A stretch of DNA of 64,000 nt from Anabaena minutissima FACHB-250 (GCF_014697125.1 NZ_JACJRG010000020.1:55084-119083), one strand, 5' to 3'; positions 43,809-52,689 are shown, counted from the stretch's first letter. A program made the numbers and translations. Notes: generated by a model not told the origin, from the sequence alone.

Positions 43809-44450
43809 ATGACTAAATCTGATCCTAATCGAGTTTTGCGACGCTTACCCTTGGTAGTCGGTGGGTTAGGCTCTGTGCTTTTGCTGATTAACCGTTTATT
43901 GACACCAGAAATTACTAATTCCCAAGCGCGTGGTGATGTGTTGGGTGTAATTTTGAGTGCTGTGCTGATTTTAACTGGTTTAATTTGGCAACAAGTCCAG
44001 CCGCGATCGCCTGATGCTGTAGAACTGATTGGAGAAGAAGGTTTTGTGTTAGCAGATGATTTACCAGAAGCCGTGAAAACAGAACTAGCCTGGGCATCAC
44101 ATTTATTGTTAACTAATACGGTAACGCGATCGCTAGTAGTTTTCTACCAAGGCAAAGTTTTATTGCGTCGCGGCATTCTGGGAAATAAATCAGAAGTAGT
44201 TCCAGGCACAATTGTTAACCGGGTTTTAGAAAAGCAACAGCCTGTGTATCTAGTAGCTTTATACGTCTACCCTGGAAGAATAGAATTTGATTATTTGCCA
44301 GAAAATACCCAAGGGGTAATTTGTCAACCAATTGGCAATCAAGGTGTATTGATTTTAGGCGCAAATGCACCCAGAAGTTACACCAAGCAAGATGAAAATT
44401 GGATAGCTGGAATTGCTGATAAATTAGCAGTAACTCTCACATCTATATGA
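43809..44450 (+). CDS. Cofactor assembly of complex C subunit B (CCB2/CCB4-like)
   Basis: A 213-residue membrane protein with two N-terminal helices (LPLVVGGLGSVLLLINRLL and VLGVILSAVLILTGLIW) and a soluble domain (SLVVFYQGKVLLRRGILGNK, VICQPIGNQGVLILGANAPR). I recognise the CCB2/CCB4 family (DUF2930), which in chloroplasts attaches heme c(i) to cytochrome b6. The same role in the cyanobacterial cytochrome b6f complex is inferred. The start ATG lies at the end of an STRR, and a hairpin follows at 44472. Confidence 0.82.
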   Translation: MTKSDPNRVLRRLPLVVGGLGSVLLLINRLLTPEITNSQARGDVLGVILSAVLILTGLIWQQVQPRSPDAVELIGEEGFVLADDLPEAVKTELAWASHLLLTNTVTRSLVVFYQGKVLLRRGILGNKSEVVPGTIVNRVLEKQQPVYLVALYVYPGRIEFDYLPENTQGVICQPIGNQGVLILGANAPRSYTKQDENWIAGIADKLAVTLTSI

Positions 44451-44471
44451 AAAAATATAAATTTATTTTAG

Positions 44472-44499
44472 GGTGTGTTAGCTTTCGGCGTAACACACC
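44472..44499 (+). terminator. Hairpin after the CCB gene
   Basis: GGTGTGTTA (44472-44480) pairs with TAACACACC (44491-44499) around a 10-base loop, 22 bases past the stop. No T tract follows on this strand, so termination is probable, not certain. Confidence 0.6.
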
Positions 44500-44647
44500 T
44501 TAAATTACCGATAGTACGTTACAGCGTATAAAACTATGCTTACACACCTATATGCAAAATTAAATAATACTTAAAATAAAAAGCAACATAAACCACAAGT
44601 GTGATACTGCTAAAGAAATTTACAAAGTCTTGAGAGCAAGAGGTTAC

Positions 44648-45154
44648 ATGAAATTTCCATCAGTATCCGTCAGTATTGGCTTAGGTGTGATCAGTAACTT
44701 ATTGGTAGCCTGCCCCAATCTTACTTTCAATTCGACACGAGTCGTTGCTCAAGAAGTAACCGCCTCTTGCCCTCTACCATCCGAAATAGCCGTCACTTTC
44801 CTGGATTCTAAATGTGAGGCAGTCACACTCAAACAACCTCAAACTTTTTATCGTTACTATAGTAGCAATGATAATAAATATGGTAGGTATTTAACGACTG
44901 GTAAATACAAGAAAAATGTAGATGTAATCAGAAATTTAGCTCTCAATCAAGCATGGGGTAATCAAGCCACCATCAGACTAAAAGTAACTGTACCAGCAGG
45001 AACAACAGTTTATCAAGGCATTGTTGCTCCTCAAACACCCGCTTCATGCTATCCAGGTGGTGGTCAACAAACCTTCATCCAAGATTCAAAAGATCCTAAT
45101 ATCAAGTGGTCTGAAGGCAAAAATATCAAAGTGGAAGAGTTCACTTGTCCGTAA
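44648..45154 (+). CDS. Secreted toxin-like protein with candidate ART/TNT-type NAD-processing domain
   Basis: From the ATG at 44648 (AGAGG just upstream; TTG at 44630 is a weaker alternative) the 168-residue product has a signal sequence that also contains a lipobox-like LVAC (19-22); cleavage after VVA34 is the other option. The compact domain (about 65-147) reads FYRYYSSNDNKYGRYLTTGK, RNLALNQAWGN, KVTVPAGTTVYQGIVAPQ, YPGGGQQTF. This order, an early Arg, G-x-Y-L-T, a LAL-x-x-x-WN-like block, a P-AG-T-x-V strand, G-x-xAP and GGG-x-Q, resembles polymorphic-toxin domains of the ADP-ribosyltransferase/TNT NAD-glycohydrolase groups. Four cysteines (41, 56, 134, 167) could form two disulfides. The match is my pattern reading only. 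The gene next to it starts six bases later. Confidence 0.6.
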   Translation: MKFPSVSVSIGLGVISNLLVACPNLTFNSTRVVAQEVTASCPLPSEIAVTFLDSKCEAVTLKQPQTFYRYYSSNDNKYGRYLTTGKYKKNVDVIRNLALNQAWGNQATIRLKVTVPAGTTVYQGIVAPQTPASCYPGGGQQTFIQDSKDPNIKWSEGKNIKVEEFTCP

Positions 45155-45159
45155 AATTC

Positions 45160-45438
45160 ATGGAAACTCAAACAGAAAAATTTGTCAAACTGATTGACCA
45201 ATCAGTTGAAATTGCTGAACAGATGCGTCATGAGTCTGAACACTCACAGCGTTTAAATAATGTGATCAGTGTTCTGCAATCTGTAAAAAATAAGATAGTC
45301 ATTGGTCAGCTTGAACCATCAGGAGGAAAGTCAACTCTTGGTTTAGCGCGGGAGGTATCTGATTGGATTGAGCCGTTAGATGCGCCATTACTAAAAGCTG
45401 TGGGTGCGGTAGAGGAATATTACCAAAAACACTTTTAG
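45160..45438 (+). CDS. Small helical protein tightly linked to the toxin-like gene
   Basis: A 92-residue soluble helical protein starting METQTEKFVKLIDQSVEIAE and ending DAPLLKAVGAVEEYYQKHF. It begins six bases after the end of the toxin-like gene, with no clear ribosome site, which suggests translational coupling. An in-frame TTG at 45145 would overlap the upstream gene. Size, position and lack of signal peptide would fit a cytoplasmic immunity protein, but it could equally be an unrelated conserved protein. I do not recognise a family. Confidence 0.65.
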   Translation: METQTEKFVKLIDQSVEIAEQMRHESEHSQRLNNVISVLQSVKNKIVIGQLEPSGGKSTLGLAREVSDWIEPLDAPLLKAVGAVEEYYQKHF

Positions 45439-45593
45439 ATTTACTACATAGCCTGTATTAATGAGCATTATCGTCGTCTAACTACTGCTTCCTCTCTGGG
45501 TAAATAGTAAAATGTCTGACGTTAATGCTCATATTTAATGTGTAAAAATAATTTTACAATTTAGACAACCCAATTCTTACGCGATTACTAATT

Positions 45594-46112
45594 ATGCAAA
45601 TAATCTACTGGCTACTAGTTGCTTTAATGATTGTAGGTATTATTGGTGCTGTAGTTCCGGCTATCCCCGGAACTAGTTTAATTTTAGTAGCCATTATTAT
45701 TTGGGGAATAGTTAGTCATTCCTTTGTATCTATCCAAATACCTTTGATTGTCACAGGGATTGTGTTGATTTTAAGTATTGGAGTTGATTTTTTAGCTGGT
45801 TATATAGGTGCAAAACAAGCAGGTGCTAGCAAGTGGGGGCAAATTGGCGCATTTGTGGGTTTTATACTTGGATTTTTCGGATTGCTACCAACTTTACCCG
45901 TGGGTGGCCCACTGTTAGGTATTCTATTTGGCCCGTTATTAGGAGCAATTATTGCTGAGTATATTTACTGTCGTCAACTAGGATTAGCGATTAAAGCGGG
46001 TATAGGTATTGTCGTTGGTACAGTCGTCGGGAATTTGATTCAAGGATTGTTAGCGATCGCTGCTTTTGTAGTTTTTCTAGTCACAACTTGGCCGCAAGTC
46101 TTCGGTAACTAG
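45594..46112 (+). CDS. DUF456 membrane protein
   Basis: A 172-residue highly hydrophobic protein with four to five helices and small-residue-rich loops (GIIGAVVPAIPGTSLILVAI, GAKQAGASKWGQIGAFVGFI, LPVGGPLLGILFGPLLGAII). These P-x-x-P-G and G-A-K-x-x-G-x-S blocks mark the DUF456 family. Function is unknown. It stands alone between the toxin-like pair and the PEP-CTERM genes. Confidence 0.88.
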   Translation: MQIIYWLLVALMIVGIIGAVVPAIPGTSLILVAIIIWGIVSHSFVSIQIPLIVTGIVLILSIGVDFLAGYIGAKQAGASKWGQIGAFVGFILGFFGLLPTLPVGGPLLGILFGPLLGAIIAEYIYCRQLGLAIKAGIGIVVGTVVGNLIQGLLAIAAFVVFLVTTWPQVFGN

Positions 46113-46499
46113 ACTGAATCTAAAACAATAATTTTCAATGACAGAACTAGGATGCGGTAGAAAATGAGATGTAACTGATTCGGTACTCTCAAATAGAAAT
46201 AATGACAATCAATTCAATTTCGGACAACTACATATGTCTTCTTATCTGTTTTCTTCAAGACAGTTGTTAAACTGTCACACAATAAGAAAGCAGATTTTTT
46301 CACATTAGCTGTTAAGCGTTGGGTTAGCAGTCAACAATAAATTAATAAAGTCATCTCCTAATAGATAGATTGTTTATAAAATCAAAGTAAATATTTAGAC
46401 AACAAAACTTGAATCATTGCAGCATCAGCAGTTTCACGCGTTTCTAAAAGACGTTTTTATGAACAGAAGAATTTATACTGGGAAGTAGAAAAATGTCTT

Positions 46500-46599
46500 T
46501 ATGTAAAAAACACAAAATTTGCAGCATAGTTTACGTAATTTTCAATAAATACGCATTACTTAAGTAATTTTTAGGTGCTAGACTCTGTATTGAGAGTAC
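46500..46599 (+). promoter_or_regulatory. Leader/promoter segment, copy A (palindrome TTACTTAAGTAA plus TAGACT)
   Basis: About 100 bp upstream of the first PEP-CTERM gene closely match 50187-50287 upstream of the second. Both hold the 12-bp perfect palindrome TTACTTAAGTAA (here 46556-46567) followed after 11 bases by TAGACT (46579-46584), which looks like a -10 box. The palindrome would then lie around the -35 position, where a regulator could bind. Confidence 0.65.
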
Positions 46600-46649
46600 A
46601 AACAAAACTAGTAATTTCACTAACATCTCAAGAACCACAGGAAAACCAA

Positions 46650-47492
46650 ATGAAAGTTAAAAATATATTCATCTCTACCGGCCTCGTTCTCAGTGCTGTC
46701 TTAGGTGTTTCTAGCAATGCTCAAGCTGCTAGTTTTACTACTAATCTTGATGCAGTCTCTAATCCTCCCCTAGGAAACGTTATCTTGGATTCTATTGAGC
46801 AGGATGGAGTGACCCTTCTTCCCTTAACAAACCTTCTGTTAGTCAATAACGCCACGATAAATTTCAATACACCAAAAACTCTTAGCCTTAGTAGTGGTGC
46901 AGCCAGCACTGATAGAGGAGATAATGCGACGAATCCTGGTTTTGCGCCAAATGAAGATCCCACAGCAGCAGAAATTGCCGCGTACTTAGGTAACTACAAC
47001 CTAAACAATATCATCGATTCTGAAGACACACCCGCTAGTAGGTTTGATATTGATGTATTCTTTCAAGCTCCTGTCATAGCAGATAGCCGTGGATTAGACA
47101 GCTTCTTCTTTTATGAGCGCGGTCTAAATAGCGATATCGAAGTGCGAGGGATTGACGCTAACGGAAATCTAGTGGGTAATAGCTATAAAATCACTCGTGG
47201 CCTGTGGACTAATGCTGGCTACAGCATCGACACCACAGAAATTTCAGACGCACAACCTGTAGGATCTTATGGAGTTAGCTATGCAAATTTAGGATTGGGT
47301 TCTAACGTAGTATTGAGCGGTCTGAAATTAATATCTGACAGCGGTTTTAACGGACCTGATTTCAAAGTGTTTGCTAATGCAGGTTTTCAAGACACTAACA
47401 CAGTACCTGAGCCTACCACTATGATTGGTTTAGGTGCAGTAGCAGGGCTTGCCTTAGTGCGTCGTCGTCAGATGAAAAAAAGCTCTGTTTAA
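46650..47492 (+). CDS. PEP-CTERM sorted exported protein, paralog 1
   Basis: A 280-residue protein with a signal peptide (KNIFISTGLVLSAVLGVSSN, cleavage at AQA-A) and a C-terminal PEP-CTERM signal (VPEPTTMIGLGAVAGLALV followed by RRRQMKK), used by exosortase-type systems to sort exopolysaccharide-associated proteins. The body is beta-rich with no domain I recognise (LGNYNLNNIIDSEDTPASRF, SRGLDSFFFYERGLNSDI). ATG 46650 has AGGA eight bases upstream. The paralog at 50410 shares long identical blocks, and both lie either side of a calpain-like protease. Confidence 0.85.
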   Translation: MKVKNIFISTGLVLSAVLGVSSNAQAASFTTNLDAVSNPPLGNVILDSIEQDGVTLLPLTNLLLVNNATINFNTPKTLSLSSGAASTDRGDNATNPGFAPNEDPTAAEIAAYLGNYNLNNIIDSEDTPASRFDIDVFFQAPVIADSRGLDSFFFYERGLNSDIEVRGIDANGNLVGNSYKITRGLWTNAGYSIDTTEISDAQPVGSYGVSYANLGLGSNVVLSGLKLISDSGFNGPDFKVFANAGFQDTNTVPEPTTMIGLGAVAGLALVRRRQMKKSSV

Positions 47493-47622
47493 AATCTTGT
47501 TTTAGCCAATAATGTATTCACATTTTCTCAGTGCATAACTTTTTTGGTTCAAAATAGGGTTGCATTATAGTTAACCGCAGAGATAAAATCTGTTTACTAA
47601 ACAGAAATATTTAGTAAGTTTT

Positions 47623-47643
47623 AAACCCGCGCGAGCGGGTTTT
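47623..47643. terminator. Bidirectional terminator between paralog 1 and the calpain-like gene
   Basis: AACCCGC-GCGA-GCGGGTT forms a 7-bp GC-rich stem; it is followed by TTTG on the plus strand and preceded by AAA, so it can serve both convergent genes. Confidence 0.75.
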
Positions 47644-47698
47644 GCATTTGTAGGATATACAGCGCGAGTGCAACTCCTACAACGATTGCACAGCTTTC

Positions 47699-49525
47699 TT
47701 AAGCAACACTAATTCCATAATTAAAAGACTGAGTGAATTCTGCAAAAGATAAGTCAATAAACCCGTCGTTACTACCACTGAGAGTCTTACCATCTACACC
47801 CCAAGGATTTCGCACTACAACCCGTTGCTGACCACTAGTGTCGATGTAGGTATTTGTCAGTGAATAAGCATGGTTACTTGCAATATATTTGCTATCACCA
47901 CCCACTCTGGCGGCTGTTAGAGCCTGACCATTTGCTAAAGCTGTTTCTAGAGTCGAAAAACTAACTTTGCTGATACTATAGTTAGTGGTTGACCGTCCTG
48001 TCACAAATTGAAGAGGAGCAAAAAGATTTGTTCCATTACCAATCACATTATAACCAGGTTGACTAGTTCTCGATTCCAGCCATTGAGCATAAGCTTTTTC
48101 TACTAAAGCCACCCAAAGAACGCCATTATTTCTCTTAGCAGCGATACTTGTAGCAATCCGACGATCAACTGTCACATATTCTGCTGCACCACTAAAGTAA
48201 AAGCGCATGGTGTATGTGTTATCACCATTATCTGTGATCATGCTATTAATCAAAGAACTAGAAGCATTGCCTGCATCATTAAACTGGCGACCAAAGGTTG
48301 CACCCAAAGTGGCTAAAAATGTACAATCACCTAACTTTCCTTGGTCAATATCACCAATTCGCGCTTCGCCAGAACTTCCAAACAAACTACCTGTTGGCAC
48401 AGTATAAGTGAGATTTGTGCCATTAAAGATAGGTGTGGGTGCTATTGTTCCTAAAAACCAACGACCAACTAAATTCGACTCAAAGTTACTAGCAGCCATG
48501 TCTACAGTCGCACCATTAGCAACCTGTGTCGATAGCCATTTCACAGAATCTTGCATAGTGAAAGGTGTGCTTGCACCTAACAAAGTCTTGAGGTCTTTTA
48601 CCTCCTTAACATCAATAGCAGAATTATCTTGAGCATTTCTAAAGATATTCAGCATATCCTGACGACTTAAATCGCCATCAGATGCTAAAGAACGTACCAA
48701 TGTAATGATTTGTTGGTCGAGTAGATTTTGACTGAACCAATCTTGAACCAGAGTCGATGTTGTTGTCGGTGCTGTGGTCGATGTTGTCGTTGGTGCTGTG
48801 GTCGATGTTGTTATTGGTGCTGTGGTCGTTACGGTAAATGTCTGCTTGACTGTATTGCTTACAGCACCAGTCTGATCGTAAGCTTTCCCCTGAAGAGTAT
48901 AGTTACCAGCCGCCAAATTCAAGTTTTTTAAGGACAAACTGTAGCTGAAATTTGCCTTACTTGCATCGCTAGAATTGGCGGTAAATACAGTAGCATCAGC
49001 CACATTTAGCCATGTTCCATCTGCTCTTTGAATACGAAAATCTACCTTTGAGATATCGCTAACACCGTTTTTATCCGACACCCAAGCATTGTTGATACTG
49101 AGGTTGTCTGTTGTATGAAGGCTAGTGCTATTGAGATTAAACTCTAGTGAAGTTGGGGCAAAATTTTCAAATACTTTCAGATTGTAGTTAGTATCACCAC
49201 TTTTAGAATAGACTCTAATGAAATAATTTCCAGCATTTAAAGTATGCTTAATTAATTCACTTCTATATCCACCCTGATAAGAACCAGTGATAATTTCACC
49301 ACTATCAATCAAACCATTGCTGTTGGCATCTTTAATGATCTGTGCATTTACATTAGCATTCAAATCATCAACAAGAACATTCAGACTACTCCGTCCAGCT
49401 AGACTCAAACTATAGAAATCATCGATATCTGACGAACCCACCCAGTCACTGAAAGTCTGAATATTGGTGGTAAGAGTTATCTTTTTGGCAGTATTTAATG
49501 TGTTACCTGCATTATCAATAGGCAT
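47699..49525 (-). CDS. Calpain-like C2 cysteine protease with PPC-like and Ig-like domains
   Basis: A 608-residue protein. An N-terminal pre-peptidase C-terminal (PPC)-like domain (about 10-115: VGSSDIDDFYSLSLAGRSSL, HTLNAGNYFIRVYSKSGDTN) is followed by an Ig/cadherin-like beta domain (about 118-232), a TTSTTAPTTTST linker, a helical segment, and a calpain catalytic domain with Cys401 in QGKLGDCTFLATLG, His552 in SNHAYSLTN and Asn573 in RNPWG. All three catalytic residues are present. There is no N-terminal signal peptide; secretion by a type I route is common for such cyanobacterial proteins. A good AAGGAAGGA ribosome site precedes the ATG. Calcium regulation is not visible. Confidence 0.9.
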   Translation of the reverse strand: MPIDNAGNTLNTAKKITLTTNIQTFSDWVGSSDIDDFYSLSLAGRSSLNVLVDDLNANVNAQIIKDANSNGLIDSGEIITGSYQGGYRSELIKHTLNAGNYFIRVYSKSGDTNYNLKVFENFAPTSLEFNLNSTSLHTTDNLSINNAWVSDKNGVSDISKVDFRIQRADGTWLNVADATVFTANSSDASKANFSYSLSLKNLNLAAGNYTLQGKAYDQTGAVSNTVKQTFTVTTTAPITTSTTAPTTTSTTAPTTTSTLVQDWFSQNLLDQQIITLVRSLASDGDLSRQDMLNIFRNAQDNSAIDVKEVKDLKTLLGASTPFTMQDSVKWLSTQVANGATVDMAASNFESNLVGRWFLGTIAPTPIFNGTNLTYTVPTGSLFGSSGEARIGDIDQGKLGDCTFLATLGATFGRQFNDAGNASSSLINSMITDNGDNTYTMRFYFSGAAEYVTVDRRIATSIAAKRNNGVLWVALVEKAYAQWLESRTSQPGYNVIGNGTNLFAPLQFVTGRSTTNYSISKVSFSTLETALANGQALTAARVGGDSKYIASNHAYSLTNTYIDTSGQQRVVVRNPWGVDGKTLSGSNDGFIDLSFAEFTQSFNYGISVA

Positions 49526-50409
49526 AAATATCCTTCCTTACATAGCTATAAAATGGGGGAATCTGCACCCTTCCACCTATGTAAAAAACTAGTTTTTACA
49601 ATCAAAAAAAAACAAAATTAAGCTTTTATTAAGTTTGTTCTTAAAGATTGATAAAAACCAGGGGACATCCACGCAATATAAAATTTATGGTATAAGCACT
49701 GAATTTAAGAATAAATATGCAGTTAAGCCATAACAAATCTTTTTAAAGAAGATGGTATTACGGAGAATTGTTAATTTTCTCTGCTACATATAATACAACT
49801 AGTTTATGATATTTTTCGTTAAAAAACCTTATTTTATACCTGTATGAAGAAACTCTTGCCAGAAATGGTCTGACTATTGATGTTTTGTTTTGATGCGTAA
49901 TTCCTGTTCCAAATTCAAAATACAAAATTAATGTGAGTTCGGTAGATTATCAAAAATCCCTCTCTACCGTTTACATACAAGTTCTATTCGCCCTCAAGTT
50001 AAAGCTTCGGGGTACACAAACAACGCCCATAAATATGGATGGGCTAAATACAGAAAAAACCAATTAGCCTAGGTCAGCAGACTTAGTTTGTATAGCCTCA
50101 GACTTCTAGTCTGTGGTATTTTGAGCTTTGAAAGAGAGGGTCTTAAACCCTTGAAGTTACGATCACTCAGTCAAAATAGGGAAACTTATGTAAAAAAACA
50201 TATAATTTCCAGCTTGGTTTACATAATTTTCAATAAATACCTATTACTTAAGTAATTTTGAGGTGATAGACTCTGTAATGAAAGTAACGCTCTTTTATTA
50301 TTCTGGTTAAAAAAAATCTAGCTCAATTTTTAAACATCAGATACCGTAAGGGTTTAAACGTTTATTTTCAGACTAAATAGCTAAAATTAAAATTTTTGGT
50401 AACGAACCA
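49526..50409. other. 884-bp intergenic region upstream of the second PEP-CTERM gene
   Basis: Divergent promoters of the calpain-like gene (minus) and the second PEP-CTERM gene (plus). It is AT-rich and holds the copy-B leader (50187-50287) and a small palindrome with CAGACTTCTAGTCTG (50099-50113). No protein gene is visible. Confidence 0.6.
50187..50287 (+). promoter_or_regulatory. Leader/promoter segment, copy B
   Basis: Closely similar to 46500-46599 over about 100 bp, including the palindrome TTACTTAAGTAA (50244-50255) and TAGACT (50267-50272) at the same 11-base spacing. The palindrome and the -10-like box are unchanged while flanking bases differ, which hints at selection. The start codon is about 138 bp downstream, versus about 66 bp for copy A. 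Confidence 0.65.
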
Positions 50410-51258
50410 ATGAAAGTTCAAAATATACTCACCTCTGCTGTAGTGGCTTTGAGTGCAGCTTTAGCTATGTCTAGCACTGCTAAAGCTGCTAGTTTCATAA
50501 CCAACTTTACGCCAAATCCTGCTAATCCCCAAGAAGATATTTTCTTGACATCTATTCAACAGGGTGGACAGACCCTTCTTCCCTTCACAAACCTTCTGTT
50601 AGTCAATGACGCGAGAATAAATTTCAATACACCAAAAACTTCTGCTCCAAATAGTGGTGCAGCCAGTACTGATAGAGGTGAATTGGCTACTAATCCTCTT
50701 GGTTTTGCCCCAAATGAAGATCCAACAGCAGCAGAAATTGCGGCATACTTAGGTAACTACAACTTAAACAATATCGTTGATTCTGAAGACACACCCACTA
50801 GTAGGTTTGATATTGATGTATTCTTTGAAGCTCCCGTCATAGCAGATAGCCGTGGATTAGACAGCTTCTTCTTTTTTGAGCGTGGACTAAACAGTGATAT
50901 CCAGTTACAAGCGATCGACATTAACGGCAATCTAGTTGGTAGTAGCTATAAAATCACTCGTGGCAAGTGGACTGCTGCTGGCTACAGCATGGATACCACA
51001 GAAGTTCCAGGCGCACAACCTGTAGGATCTTGGGGAGTTAGCTATGCAGATTTAGGATTAGGTTCTGACGTAGTATTGAGCGGGTTGAAATTAATATCTG
51101 AGAGTAGCTTTAACGGCCCTGATTTTAAAGTGTTTGCTACTGCTTCTTTCTGTTGTGGACCAATACCAATACCTGAACCTACAACCATCATTGGCTTAGG
51201 TGCAGTTGCGGGGCTTACCTTGGTGCGCCGTCGTCAGATGAAAACTAAAAAAATATAA
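50410..51258 (+). CDS. PEP-CTERM sorted exported protein, paralog 2
   Basis: A 282-residue paralog of the protein at 46650, with the same layout: signal peptide (AVVALSAALAMSSTAKA), shared body (LLPFTNLLLVND, PNEDPTAAEIAAYLG, VGSWGVSYADLGLGSD) and sorting tail IPEPTTIIGLGAVAGLTLV-RRRQMK. It differs most at the N-terminal 40 residues of the mature protein and carries an extra FCCGPIPIPEP segment before the tail. It probably arose by duplication together with its upstream leader. Confidence 0.85.
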   Translation: MKVQNILTSAVVALSAALAMSSTAKAASFITNFTPNPANPQEDIFLTSIQQGGQTLLPFTNLLLVNDARINFNTPKTSAPNSGAASTDRGELATNPLGFAPNEDPTAAEIAAYLGNYNLNNIVDSEDTPTSRFDIDVFFEAPVIADSRGLDSFFFFERGLNSDIQLQAIDINGNLVGSSYKITRGKWTAAGYSMDTTEVPGAQPVGSWGVSYADLGLGSDVVLSGLKLISESSFNGPDFKVFATASFCCGPIPIPEPTTIIGLGAVAGLTLVRRRQMKTKKI

Positions 51259-51270
51259 GAGTTTGAACGC

Positions 51271-51306
51271 TACGCAAGAACAGGCTTTTCAGTTGAATCT
51301 TGCGTA
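51271..51306. terminator. Hairpin between paralog 2 and nblB
   Basis: TACGCAAGA (51271-51279) pairs with TCTTGCGTA (51298-51306) across an 18-base loop, in the 61-bp gap between two convergent genes. Confidence 0.6.
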
Positions 51307-51319
51307 AGTTCTGAAAGTA

Positions 51320-51985
51320 TTATTGAACTGAATCCAATGATTTTTTAGCTTCAGTGGCGATCGCTTCTACTTGATCATTTGTTAGAGTTTCTAAAATAGA
51401 CTTAGCGTCTGCACCACCCAACCGAGTCAAAGCCTGTACAACTCTATAACGCATCTGCCAATCAGGGTTAGTAGAGTAAGAAGCTAACAAAGGAACTGCT
51501 TGTAAATCACCTAACTCACCCATCGAACTAATTGCCGCAGTTTGGACTAGTTCCACATCAGAAGAAAGAGCTTCCTTCAGTAATTCAAACGATCGCGGAT
51601 CTCCCAATTCTCCCAGAGCAGCAATAATACTGAATTGTACTAGCCACTCAGGGGTTGTGTGATAAAGTTGCTGCAAATCTTCAAAAGCAGCGTGTAATTT
51701 CAACGCACCCAAGCAATCTGCGGCTGCGGCTTGCACATCAGCTTCTGGATCACTTAATAAAGCACGCAATAAATCCAACGATAAGTCTAAGTCCTGAGTT
51801 CCGAGAGTATCGAACTGACTCACTGCTGAATAGCGAACGCGGGAATTACTATCACCAATAGCAATTTGCACGAGTTCAAACGCAGTAGTAGGTTCAAGTT
51901 CACGGATTTGATTCACAGCACGTAAGCGATCGCCCAAATCTTCAGAACTGAGCAATTGTCTCACAGACTCAGGAGTTATACTCAT
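51320..51985 (-). CDS. nblB: Phycobilisome degradation protein NblB-like (HEAT repeat)
   Basis: A 221-residue all-helical protein of HEAT/lyase-type repeats (RLRAVNQIRELEPTTAFELV, DSNSRVRYSAVSQFDTLGTQ, LVQTAAISSMGELGDLQAVP, MRYRVVQALTRLGGADAKSI). NblB is a CpcE-like protein needed for chromophore release during phycobilisome breakdown under nutrient starvation. The call rests on similarity to this group from memory and on its place near sigD and carB, which matches Nostoc PCC 7120 as I recall it. Other HEAT-repeat lyase-like proteins remain possible. Confidence 0.75.
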   Translation of the reverse strand: MSITPESVRQLLSSEDLGDRLRAVNQIRELEPTTAFELVQIAIGDSNSRVRYSAVSQFDTLGTQDLDLSLDLLRALLSDPEADVQAAAADCLGALKLHAAFEDLQQLYHTTPEWLVQFSIIAALGELGDPRSFELLKEALSSDVELVQTAAISSMGELGDLQAVPLLASYSTNPDWQMRYRVVQALTRLGGADAKSILETLTNDQVEAIATEAKKSLDSVQ

Positions 51986-52076
51986 TTAATTATCCTAATT
52001 TCTAAAAGTGGTTGAAAAAAGTCAATAGTCCAGTGTAAAAATAACTAGCTGATGACTAATGACTAACGACTCATAA

Positions 52077-52541
52077 CTAATCTTGACTAGCAGCCATCGC
52101 CCGCACAATGTCACCACGAGTAATAATCCCAATGACTTTATCTGTGTTATCTATTACAGGTAAGCGATGAACATTGCGATCGTGCATGAGTTGTGCTGCT
52201 TGTTTTACAGTTTGATCGGGAGTGATAGTAACAGGATTTTTGCTCATCACTTCCCCAACGGTTTGTCCTAAAGCTTTATGCAGATCGCGTTCGTAGACAG
52301 CAGGATTTTTTAAATAAATTACACTATCCAAAAACATGATGTATGCCGGAGGTGTTACACCAGTTTCTTGCCACATCAAGTCAGTTTCTGAGATAATACC
52401 CAACAATTTACCGACATCATCGACAACAGGTAGGCCGCTGATGCGTCGTTCTGCCAGAATTTGGATTGCTTCTGGAAGTGGAGTAGCTGGCCGGACAACA
52501 ATTGGCTCAGGACTCATTATATCGGCAACACTTTTAGGCAT
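52077..52541 (-). CDS. CBS-domain protein
   Basis: About 154 residues made of two CBS motifs forming one Bateman module: VADIMSPEPIVVRPATPLPE ... ISGLPVVDDVGKLLGIISET, and VGEVMSKNPVTITPDQTVKQ ... VHRLPVIDNTDKVIGIITRG. CBS pairs bind adenosyl ligands and act as energy sensors. An insertion with WQETGVTPPAYIMFLDSVIY sits between them, as in related stand-alone cyanobacterial CBS proteins. ATG at 52541 is preferred; GTG at 52565 would add eight residues. Confidence 0.88.
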   Translation of the reverse strand: MPKSVADIMSPEPIVVRPATPLPEAIQILAERRISGLPVVDDVGKLLGIISETDLMWQETGVTPPAYIMFLDSVIYLKNPAVYERDLHKALGQTVGEVMSKNPVTITPDQTVKQAAQLMHDRNVHRLPVIDNTDKVIGIITRGDIVRAMAASQD

Positions 52542-52689
52542 TGATTTGCTTACACCCTTGATCACAGTCTCTGCGAATATTGTAGAAAATTCAGTGACTC
52601 AACCTGATTCAGTTAATACATTGTTACGGTAATGGGGACAAATCAATTAAAAATTCAAAATTAAAAATTCAAAATTAAATAATTGGGGA

